From Candidatus Sericytochromatia bacterium (lineage in GTDB: Bacteria; Cyanobacteriota; Sericytochromatia; UBA7694; JACMQJ01): 61,711 nucleotides of DNA. Below, piece by piece: positions 54,992-61,711 of this stretch. The notes below the pieces were generated by a model, which saw nothing but the letters and a program-made list of their open reading frames with translations, had not been told where the DNA came from and did no database searches. The first letter of the stretch is position 1. Every line of letters begins with the position of its first letter. The stretch covers positions 1 to 61,711 of the forward strand of contig BPII01000014.1 of NCBI GenBank assembly GCA_026004035.1. The letters run 5' to 3'. The position numbers and the translations under genes were made by a program.

Positions 54992-56391
54992 TATACATAC
55001 TCCATAGTTTGTATATAACCAATATGTGTTATTGGTTCTTTGTAATTGTATTCTCCATTATATAAAATAGATGAGTTATAAAATACTGTTTCATTTTCTT
55101 TTAAACCGAAGTAATTATATGTTCCATTGTATTTAAATGCTGTATTTATAGTTAGGTCCATATAAGTATCAATAGCAGAGAAATTATTATTACCATAGAA
55201 GAAATTTTGATAGTAAAAATTACCATCATATCTTGGTAGTATTTGACAAATGTCAGAATATTCTAAATTACTATTGATAAAATATTCATCTTGTTTATTG
55301 TTGTATGTAAAACCATCAGATATAAATTCAGAGAAATCATATTGAGAATTGTAATAAAAACTACCATCAAATAATTTTTCTCTTCCTTGATTATAGTTTA
55401 TTGTTCCATCATAAGCTAAATTAGGTTTATGTAAATCATTTAAAGTTAAATCTAAATTTGTATAGAGATTTTCAGCTATATCAAATAAGTAATTTTCATT
55501 TGTATTTAAATTTATATCAAAGTTTTGAATATCAACAGCTGGTAATTGGTTATTTCCATACGATAAGATATTATCATATCTAAAGTTACCATTAAATAAA
55601 ATATCAACTTCAACATTGTCAGAAGATATTAAGTTAGAATTGATAAAATATTCATCTTGTTTATTGTTGTATGTAAAACCATCAGATATAAATTGAGAGA
55701 AATCATATTGAGAATTGTAGTAAAAACTACCATCAAATAATTTTTCTCTTCCTTGATTATAGTTTATTGTTCCATTGTATCTAATACCCCAAGGTAATAA
55801 ATCATCATAAACAATAGTTATTATTGAATAAAGAACATCAATAAAATTATCAAAGTTGTCAAATAAAGTAGATTTAAAAGATAGTAAATTTAAATGGCTT
55901 CTTTCATTTTTGTATTGATTAATCAAATCAATAAGTTTATTTATAGTTGAATGTGTAAGTTCTTTACTTTCACCTATGTCAATAATCACATCAAATAAAG
56001 CCCATCTTGTAGTTTCTGAATAAGTGAAATTATTGTCATAGTTATATTGTCCATCATATAATATTGGTTGTTTGTCTTGAATAATATTACAATCATAATA
56101 ACCTAGAGCTTTTATACTTTCTTTTATAGAGAAAGGAGTTCCTTTATGTTTATGTAGTAAAATAGCTTTTTTGATAATATTTCTTTTTTCTTCAATAGTA
56201 GTAGCTAAGTCATAACCATCAATACTAAATTGAATAGCTAAAATATCAAGTAGATTTTCATTTACATTTTCAATATTAGAATAGATAATATTACTTGATA
56301 TTTTATTGATTAAATCCTGTAAAGGTTGCTCTAAACTATCAAGTAAATTTTCTAAAGTTTCACATTTTAAATAAAGTAAATCTTTAATCAT
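54991..56391 (-). CDS. Baseplate protein, P2 gpI-like, with long repetitive C-terminus
   Basis: 466 aa versus about 180-200 for gpI. Residues 1-205 fit tail protein I: ENLLDILAIQFSIDGYDLATTIEEKRNIIKKAI, HKHKGTPFSIKESIKALGY and RWALFDVIIDIG. The remaining 260 residues are an unusual Tyr/Asn/Asp-rich extension with many YxGxxNY(N/D) turns and two nearly identical copies of a block starting NYNQGREKLFDGSFYYNSQY. gpI normally forms the baseplate wedge, so the extension may project as a decoration or fibre dock. Confidence 0.82.
   Translation of the reverse strand: MIKDLLYLKCETLENLLDSLEQPLQDLINKISSNIIYSNIENVNENLLDILAIQFSIDGYDLATTIEEKRNIIKKAILLHKHKGTPFSIKESIKALGYYDCNIIQDKQPILYDGQYNYDNNFTYSETTRWALFDVIIDIGESKELTHSTINKLIDLINQYKNERSHLNLLSFKSTLFDNFDNFIDVLYSIITIVYDDLLPWGIRYNGTINYNQGREKLFDGSFYYNSQYDFSQFISDGFTYNNKQDEYFINSNLISSDNVEVDILFNGNFRYDNILSYGNNQLPAVDIQNFDINLNTNENYLFDIAENLYTNLDLTLNDLHKPNLAYDGTINYNQGREKLFDGSFYYNSQYDFSEFISDGFTYNNKQDEYFINSNLEYSDICQILPRYDGNFYYQNFFYGNNNFSAIDTYMDLTINTAFKYNGTYNYFGLKENETVFYNSSILYNGEYNYKEPITHIGYIQTMEYV
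55273..55775 (-). repeat. Two 137-bp near-identical repeats in the gpI-like gene
   Basis: Copies at 55273-55409 and 55639-55775, 366 bp apart (a multiple of three), differing at about two bases (one changes Glu to Gln). This marks recent internal duplication or gene conversion of the C-terminal block. Confidence 0.92.
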
Positions 56392-56437
56392 ATATAACTA
56401 GTGTATTAATGATAAATATCTTATTCAAGCAATATTT

Positions 56438-59400
56438 TTAAAAAGCAGTTCTCAAAGATTTATTTTGTATTTTAGATAATACAGAAGTAATTTGTTTTTC
56501 AATATCTGAAGTCATTTGGTTTATTTGAGTTTTATCTACATTACCATTAATAGTAATGCCACCTAAATTAACAGTAATAATATTTTGATTAGGTTTATTA
56601 TTATTAAGATTATTGTTTTTTATTTGAAGAGTTTGTTGTTTTAAATTTAAGTTGTTAAAACTAGGTGTTTCAACAATTTGTTTTATAGGTTGAACTAATG
56701 AATATATATTATTTTCAGGTGGTATAACAACTTGTTTTATGGTCTGTATCAATGGTGTTAAAGTAAGTTTAATAGGTTCTATTACTTGCTTAATAACTTG
56801 AACTAAAGGACTAATAGAAGTTTTTGCTGGCACAATTACTTGCTTTATTACTTGTGTTAGTGGTAATAAACTCATCTTAATAGGTTCTATTATTTGCTTA
56901 ATAACTTGAACTAAAGGACTAATAGAAGTTTTTGCTGGCACAATTACTTGCTTTATTACTTGTGTTAGTGGTAATAAACTTATCTTAATAGGTTCAATTA
57001 CCTGCTTAATAACTTGAACTAAAGGACTAATAGAAGTTTTTGCTGGCATAACTACTTGTTTTATTACTTGTGTTAGTGGTAATAAACTCATCTTAATTGG
57101 TTCTATTATTTGCTTAATAACTTGAACTAAAGGACTAATAGAAGTTTTTGCTGGCACAATTACTTGCTTTATTATCTGTATCAATGGTGCTAAAGTAAGT
57201 TTAATAGGTTCAATTACCTGCTTAATAACCTGAACTAAAGGACTAATAGAAGTTTTTGCTGGCATAATTACTTGTTTTATTGTCTGTATCAATGGTGTTA
57301 AAGTAAGTTTAATTGGTTCTATTATTTGCTTAATAACTTGAACTAAAGGACTAATAGAAGTTTTTGCTGGCATAACTACTTGTTTTATTACTTGTGTTAG
57401 TGGTAATAAACTCATCTTAATTGGTTCTATTATTTGCTTAATAACTTGAACTAAAGGACTAATAGAAGTTTTTGCTGGCACAATTACTTGCTTTATTATC
57501 TGTATCAATGGTGCTAAAGTAAGTTTAATAGGTTCAATTACCTGCTTAATAACCTGAACTAAAGGACTAATAGAAGTTTTTGCTGGCATAATTACTTGTT
57601 TTATTGTCTGTATCAATGGTGCTAAAGTAAATTTAGATGGTTCTATGGATTGTGTAGAATTACCTATTGATTTAGATAAATTTAGATTACTTACTTTACC
57701 TAAAATTGATTGGAATTTATTAATTAAGGGATTAGCTGTTATACTTTCTGTTATGGTTTCAATAAGTCTAATTTTATGAATGTCTCTTAATGGACCTTCT
57801 TTAGCTGGTGAAAAAGGTAATAAATTTCTAACTTTAGATACAACACTTTTCATTGTTTCAAAAGGTTTATTAATAGCTGATTTAATACCTTGTGTTAAAG
57901 AATTAATAATATTAGCACCAGCATTAAAGAAAGAAGTAGCCATATTGATAATGAAATTAAGAGCTTTACCTATTGCTTGTCCTACAATTTTACCCCAATT
58001 TTGAGCAGCTTTACCAGTATAATCAAGAGGTTTAAAGAAAGACATAATAGAAGATGTAACAGTATTAACAATAGGAACAATCATAGGAAATAAAGTTTTA
58101 ATAGAGTTCCAAATAGAGCTTGTAAAATTCAAAAATGAATCTAATAAAGGTTTTAAAACAGGTGATACAGATTCTTTTATGCCAGCAAAAACACCTTTAA
58201 AGAAAGCTGAAATAGGTTTCCAATATTTAATTATTAAAATAGCAGCTCCAGCTATTGCTAAAGCAAACCACCCTATTGGAGTAGTAAATAATGCAATAGC
58301 AAAAGATTTAATAGAGGCTATAATAATAGGAAAATTTGAAATAAAAGCTATAGATAGACTTTTAATAGTAGCAATAACAACAGGGATATATGCGAAAATA
58401 GTCCTAAAGATTGTAAAAATGGGAGAGAAAATTGTTTTAATAAGTCCAAAAGTATAAGTGAAAATAGGAATAGCTAAAGATATAGCTGATAAAGAAGTAA
58501 CTAAACCAGCAAAACCTGTAATAGTCCAAGCAATAACAGAATTAACTTCTTTATTAGTAGATAAAAAGTCAGATATTTTACCAACAATGTCATTAAGATT
58601 ATTAGCAAAAGAGTTCAAAACAGGTGCAATAGCTGTTCCAATAGTAGCAAGTAAATTGCTAAAAGTTCCACTTAAAGATTCTAATGTATTTTTTAAAGAT
58701 GAAGAAATAAGTTCAATTCTTTTTTGTAGTGATGCTTGTTTAAGAATTTGATTAGTAAATTTTGTATAACCTTCTACTCCATTTTTAGCTAAAAGTAAAA
58801 ATGCATCACCGCCAGCACCTTGACCAAAAAATTTAGATGATAGAGATACTAATTGAGATTCTGAAATAATACCTTTTTTCAAAGCAGTAGAAATTTTATC
58901 AATTTGTCCTACCATTAAAGCAGGGTCTTTAATAAATTGTCCTTTACTATCAATTAAATCTAGTGATATACCAAATTGAGATAATTCTTGATTAATTTCT
59001 TGTAATTTATTAGAATTAGCTAAAGTTCCAATTAGATTACTTATACCTGTTCCAGCAGTAGCACCACCACCTAATAATTTAGATAACATAGCTACCATAG
59101 GAGCTAGTTCTTTTGATGCTTTAAGTCCTTGCCACCCAACAGCTTTTAAAGCACCAGTAGCATTTTCAAAAGCTAAAGACATATCTTTCATTTCAACACC
59201 CATATGTCCTATTCTTTGCATTACATCAGTAAATTGGACAGCATCTTCTTTTGCAATACCTAACTGGTCAATAAATTTAGCAGTAGAGACAGCAGCTTCT
59301 TGATAAGATATATTTAAAACAACAGCTAAATTAGCAGCAGCTTCAAGACCACCTTTAGCAATAGTTTCTGTTTCTAATCCTAGTTGTTTCATAGCTGAAG

Positions 59401-59764
59401 CCATTTGATAAAAGTCAGATGTGTTACCAGGTAATTTATTACCTAATTCAATAGCTTTATCTGAAATTCCTTTTATTCTTTTGTCAAGTTCTAAAGCTGA
59501 ATCACCTGACTCCATAAAAGAAGATTTTAGTTTTATTTGAGCATCTTCTAAATCCATATATGAGTCTGTAATTCCTTTAAATGCAGTAGTGAAAGCGGCA
59601 ATATTAGCTATATTAGACAATGTATTAGATAAATTACCTAAAGAATTAGTAGTATTAGATACATTATTTTGTAATCCATTAAGGTTGTTTTGTAATCTTG
59701 ATAATTCATTAGAAAAGTTATTGACAACTCGTATATTAATAAGGAAATCAAAAGAGTTATTCAT
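56438..59764 (-). CDS. Tail tape-measure protein
   Basis: 1108 aa. Its length sets tail length. A coiled-coil start (NNFSNELSRLQNNLNGLQNN) is followed by a TP901-type core at about 60-330 (YQMASAMKQLGLETETIAKG, GIAKEDAVQFTDVMQRIGHM, GGGATAGTGISNLIGTL). Hydrophobic segments at about 405-520 are typical of tape measures that cross the target membrane. Helices with PFSPAKEGPL lead to a 324-aa repeat region and a Gln/Asn-rich end. ATG 59764 overlaps the E' stop (ATGAATAA). Confidence 0.95.
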   Translation of the reverse strand: MNNSFDFLINIRVVNNFSNELSRLQNNLNGLQNNVSNTTNSLGNLSNTLSNIANIAAFTTAFKGITDSYMDLEDAQIKLKSSFMESGDSALELDKRIKGISDKAIELGNKLPGNTSDFYQMASAMKQLGLETETIAKGGLEAAANLAVVLNISYQEAAVSTAKFIDQLGIAKEDAVQFTDVMQRIGHMGVEMKDMSLAFENATGALKAVGWQGLKASKELAPMVAMLSKLLGGGATAGTGISNLIGTLANSNKLQEINQELSQFGISLDLIDSKGQFIKDPALMVGQIDKISTALKKGIISESQLVSLSSKFFGQGAGGDAFLLLAKNGVEGYTKFTNQILKQASLQKRIELISSSLKNTLESLSGTFSNLLATIGTAIAPVLNSFANNLNDIVGKISDFLSTNKEVNSVIAWTITGFAGLVTSLSAISLAIPIFTYTFGLIKTIFSPIFTIFRTIFAYIPVVIATIKSLSIAFISNFPIIIASIKSFAIALFTTPIGWFALAIAGAAILIIKYWKPISAFFKGVFAGIKESVSPVLKPLLDSFLNFTSSIWNSIKTLFPMIVPIVNTVTSSIMSFFKPLDYTGKAAQNWGKIVGQAIGKALNFIINMATSFFNAGANIINSLTQGIKSAINKPFETMKSVVSKVRNLLPFSPAKEGPLRDIHKIRLIETITESITANPLINKFQSILGKVSNLNLSKSIGNSTQSIEPSKFTLAPLIQTIKQVIMPAKTSISPLVQVIKQVIEPIKLTLAPLIQIIKQVIVPAKTSISPLVQVIKQIIEPIKMSLLPLTQVIKQVVMPAKTSISPLVQVIKQIIEPIKLTLTPLIQTIKQVIMPAKTSISPLVQVIKQVIEPIKLTLAPLIQIIKQVIVPAKTSISPLVQVIKQIIEPIKMSLLPLTQVIKQVVMPAKTSISPLVQVIKQVIEPIKISLLPLTQVIKQVIVPAKTSISPLVQVIKQIIEPIKMSLLPLTQVIKQVIVPAKTSISPLVQVIKQVIEPIKLTLTPLIQTIKQVVIPPENNIYSLVQPIKQIVETPSFNNLNLKQQTLQIKNNNLNNNKPNQNIITVNLGGITINGNVDKTQINQMTSDIEKQITSVLSKIQNKSLRTAF
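56669..57640 (-). repeat. Eighteen tandem 18-residue (54-bp) units in the tape measure
   Basis: The protein repeats P(A/I)K(T/x)(S/L)xxPLxQxIKQ(V/I)(I/V)x 18 times: eight pairs of PAKTSISPLVQVIKQ(V/I)IE and PIK(L/M/I)(T/S)LxPL(I/T)Q(V/T/I)IKQV(I/V)(M/V), plus one diverged unit at each end. 18 x 54 = 972 bp exactly fills 56669-57640. The higher-order 108-bp unit occurs eight times, nearly identical at DNA level. Confidence 0.95.
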
Positions 59765-60145
59765 CTAAATTAGCCTTAATAGTTTCAAAATGATTAGAAA
59801 GAGCTTTTAACCAGAAGAGAAGTTCATCATAATCCATTTGAGATAAATCGGAATATGAGAACTTACCTTCTTTAATCAAAATAATTACTTCTTTTTCTGT
59901 GATAAAAAAGGGTATAGTGAGTTAAGTTTTTCAATTAATAATAACACATCTTCTAAAGGTAAATCATCAATATCAAATTCAGTGATATTTTTTTGGTCAA
60001 TAGTTACTATTTTTGCAATGAGGAGTTTAGTAATATCAGAAGGTTCTCCATTAGCAAGTCTAAGAGCGTCGAATAAATCTTTTCCTTTTGCTTTTCTAAA
60101 GTTTGCGACTTTGTCATTTGACAAAAGTATTTGTTCATTATCCAT
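59757..60145 (-). CDS. Tail assembly chaperone E and frameshift product E'
   Basis: Frame 0 runs from ATG 60145 to TAA 59885 (86 aa: NEQILLSNDKVANFRKAKGK..., ending LSQKKK). A -1 shift at the AAA-AAG run (59891-59896) enters a frame that continues EVIILIKEGKFSYSDLSQMD, then YDELLFWLKAL, and stops at 59757, giving a 129-aa E-E' protein. P2-like phages make gpE and gpE+E' this way as chaperones for the tape measure, and the order tube-E-E'-tape measure matches. The E' text MDYDELLFWL is a recognisable motif of such extensions. Confidence 0.85.
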
Positions 60146-60146
60146 A

Positions 60147-60665
60147 TTATCCTCCAGTTACAGTTCTGTAATCTTGTAATTTATCTATGCCATTTACTTT
60201 ATAGATATTATTTAATACATCAATTTCAATAATATCTTTGTTATCAACTTCTAATTTATAGTGAAGAACAGAGATAGTAGCTTCAGCTTCAGAGCTATCT
60301 CTAGCTTTTAATTTACCAGTATCATATTCTTTAAAAAAGCCTTTAATTTCAGCTTTTAGTGGAGCTGTTTTAGATACACCTTCATTAGTCCATACTTGAT
60401 AAGGAGCTTTTATTATAACTGTTCTTGATTTAAAAGGGTCAGCAGCTAAACCTACAAAATCTGGATAAACAGAATTAAATTTAATTTTTGCTTCCATTTT
60501 ATCAAGTCCAGTAGGTAATTCACTTTCAGCATAAATACCTAATGATTTGGTATCAGAGAATTTAAATTTTACTTTTGGTAAATCTACTTCTTCAGCTTTA
60601 GCTATAAAGTCAATATTATCTATATATACTCTTGCATTAAAGACTTTTGATATTTCAATTGCCAT
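60147..60665 (-). CDS. Major tail tube protein (P2 FII-like)
   Basis: 172 aa, forms the inner tube of a contractile tail. Recognisable parts: VFNARVYIDNIDFIAKAEEVDLP, ELPTGLDKMEAKIKFNSVYPDF, RDSSEAEATISVLHYKLEVDNKDI and IEIDVLNNIYKVNGIDKLQ. Length and layout fit FII. Its start overlaps the upstream 93-aa gene by 11 bp; the E gene begins 1 bp after its stop. Confidence 0.93.
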   Translation of the reverse strand: MAIEISKVFNARVYIDNIDFIAKAEEVDLPKVKFKFSDTKSLGIYAESELPTGLDKMEAKIKFNSVYPDFVGLAADPFKSRTVIIKAPYQVWTNEGVSKTAPLKAEIKGFFKEYDTGKLKARDSSEAEATISVLHYKLEVDNKDIIEIDVLNNIYKVNGIDKLQDYRTVTGG

Positions 60666-60936
60666 AATTTACACTCCTTTTACAAAAAATATTTTCTAAA
60701 TTTAGAGCTTTTTTTAACCTTTCTCTTTCTGAAATCAAATAGTTAAGTTTTAAAGCTATTTTATGAAATTTATTATTCAAGTCTGATATTTTTTCAATAT
60801 TAATCAAGTCATTGATATAACTGTTTTCTAAACTTATTGATAAACTTATCAGATTTTCTACTATATATTTTCTTTCAAGTAATAGATTATTTATTTCTTC
60901 TGAAATATCATAAAGTTTAGATTTAATTTTTTCCAT
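60655..60936 (-). CDS. Coiled-coil protein between sheath and tube, 93 aa
   Basis: Almost entirely helical, with heptad-like L/I spacing (KLYDISEEINNLLLERKYIVENLISL and NKFHKIALKLNYLISERERLKKAL in halves). I know no standard P2-type gene between FI and FII. ATG overlaps the sheath stop (TAATG), so it is translated with the sheath. It could be a sheath chaperone or an added structural part. Confidence 0.7.
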   Translation of the reverse strand: MEKIKSKLYDISEEINNLLLERKYIVENLISLSISLENSYINDLINIEKISDLNNKFHKIALKLNYLISERERLKKALNLENIFCKRSVNYGN

Positions 60937-61711
60937 TAAGCACCTACCAATTTATTAAGTAAATCAGTATTAATAACTTGTTCAAAAGTCATTCTTTCAG
61001 CAGGAGTTGGAGGCATCATTTCATAAGAAAAAGTTAAATGTCCATTTGCTAAATTTGTAGATGGATTTTTATCTTTTGGAAAAGTACATTTTCCATCAAT
61101 TAAAGCACCTCTACCTATTAAAGTTCTAATAAATGAATTAACTGTTGATAATACAGCATCAATTACAACTGATATAGGTTTATCAAGATATTGCATTGTA
61201 GAGTATTCTATACTTTCAGCTATAATATCAGCAGTTCTTCTAACAGAAATAAAGTTCTTTGGGTCTGTTGATGAAGGGAATGAAGCACTTCTATTTCCCC
61301 AAGCTCTAAATCCAGTCCCAAAACTATTAAATACTGTTAATACACCATTTTCATTTAAAATATTTGTTTGTGATAATGGATTATTTAATGCTGATGTTAA
61401 ATGTCTTTCTATACCTACAATTCCTAATATTTCTTTATTAGAAGGTGAAAACCAATATCCTTCTTCGTGGTCTGTTTTTGCTATTAATCCAGCTATTCTT
61501 GAAGAAAGAGGGTCTAATCTTTCTTGTGTATCATATACTTTTACTCTAGGATAACAAATTATTACTCTATTTGATGATGTATTCAAAGAGCCACCTGTTC
61601 CTCTTGCTGTTAATACTTGTTGAACTGTTAAGCCAGCTTGAGCATCTATTAATGCCATTGCTTTTACATTTGTTGCTACTTGTATCATTTCAGCTTGAAC
61701 TGAAGCAGTTT
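60936..61711 (-). CDS. Tail sheath protein (P2 FI-like), N-terminus outside window
   Basis: About 257 C-terminal residues are visible; the frame is open to the right edge (seven codons precede the inner Met), so the 5' end is missing. Family text: VIICYPRVKVYDTQERLDPLSSRIAGLIAKTD, GYWFSPSNKEILGIVGIER, FRAWGNRSASFPSSTDPKNF and the conserved FISVRRTADIIAESIEYSTM. Sheath polymers surround the tube and contract on firing. It is the upstream gene of the tail cassette here; capsid or baseplate genes may lie beyond the edge. Confidence 0.93.
   Translation of the reverse strand, partial: TASVQAEMIQVATNVKAMALIDAQAGLTVQQVLTARGTGGSLNTSSNRVIICYPRVKVYDTQERLDPLSSRIAGLIAKTDHEEGYWFSPSNKEILGIVGIERHLTSALNNPLSQTNILNENGVLTVFNSFGTGFRAWGNRSASFPSSTDPKNFISVRRTADIIAESIEYSTMQYLDKPISVVIDAVLSTVNSFIRTLIGRGALIDGKCTFPKDKNPSTNLANGHLTFSYEMMPPTPAERMTFEQVINTDLLNKLVGA

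Noticed and set aside
57780..58751. Three plus-strand open frames opposite the tape-measure gene
   Set aside because: They are antisense shadows of a strongly supported gene; products are low-complexity I/K/A strings without ribosome-binding sites.
1..61711. Recoded stop codons (TGA as Trp or Gly)
   Set aside because: TGA ends several complete genes such as yqeY-region neighbours, the 190-aa lipoprotein and the propeller gene, and conserved Trp positions use TGG.

Overview
The window is 61.7 kb of very AT-rich bacterial DNA using the standard code: TGA, TAA and TAG all act as stops, and ATG, GTG and TTG all appear as starts. The content suggests a respiring, oxygen-using, didermic bacterium: eight membrane and arm genes of respiratory complex I, two O2-dependent fatty-acid desaturases, the O2-dependent tRNA hydroxylase MiaE, several lipoproteins and a flagellar hook/rod-type protein. 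HemL (C5 route to tetrapyrroles), a CHASE2-type adenylate cyclase, an HrcA/CIRCE heat-shock site and the desaturase pair would fit a non-photosynthetic relative of Cyanobacteria, but this placement is a weak inference. No rRNA or ribosomal-protein gene is present to settle it.

Layout. 1-8.1 kb: end of a phytase/esterase-like beta-propeller gene, a small unknown, tRNA-Ser(GGA), two desaturases, an unknown protein built of 49-residue repeats, and a secreted TolB-propeller/M28 peptidase/PDZ protein. 8.1-11.2 kb: tRNA(CAT) behind a consensus promoter, an IS1-type transposase remnant, a perfect CIRCE operator followed by three Hsp20 genes, tmRNA, convergent acpP, and one copy of a dispersed MITE-like repeat. 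11.2-19.4 kb: pyrimidine-nucleoside phosphorylase, a lipoprotein with a subtilase-prodomain-like end, homoserine dehydrogenase, MiaE, a Na+/phosphate symporter, a membrane gene broken at an A11 run, and a phnD-like pseudogene. 19.5-28.1 kb: glycosyltransferase-like protein, CHASE2 cyclase, gyrA, 8-oxoguanine deaminase-like amidohydrolase and a histidine kinase. 28.3-37.4 kb: nuoDHIJKLMN plus a small Cys-rich gene. 37.4-45.1 kb: dynamin-like GTPase, ferredoxin, a 22-codon SDR remnant, dnaX, enoyl-CoA hydratase, a CRP/FNR regulator and two lipoproteins. 45.2-51.9 kb: flagellar hook/rod-like protein, the second MITE-like repeat, yqeY, an SDR, hemL, an orphan sugar-ABC permease and a PQQ-type propeller lipoprotein.

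52.2 kb to the right edge is one tightly packed minus-strand cassette of contractile-tail genes. In transcription order it reads: sheath (cut by the edge), a 93-aa coiled-coil protein, tail tube, E/E' chaperone with a -1 frameshift, tape measure with 18 tandem 18-aa repeats, a P2 gpI-like baseplate protein with a repetitive C-terminus, three fibre-associated proteins, and a formylglycine-generating-enzyme/C-type-lectin-fold protein of the kind diversified by DGRs. No capsid, terminase, integrase or reverse transcriptase is visible, so prophage and tailocin-like particle both remain possible. The cassette is separated from the chromosomal gene on its left by about 380 bp holding a 25-bp tandem duplication, a strong hairpin and four 10-bp iterons, a candidate boundary or regulatory region.
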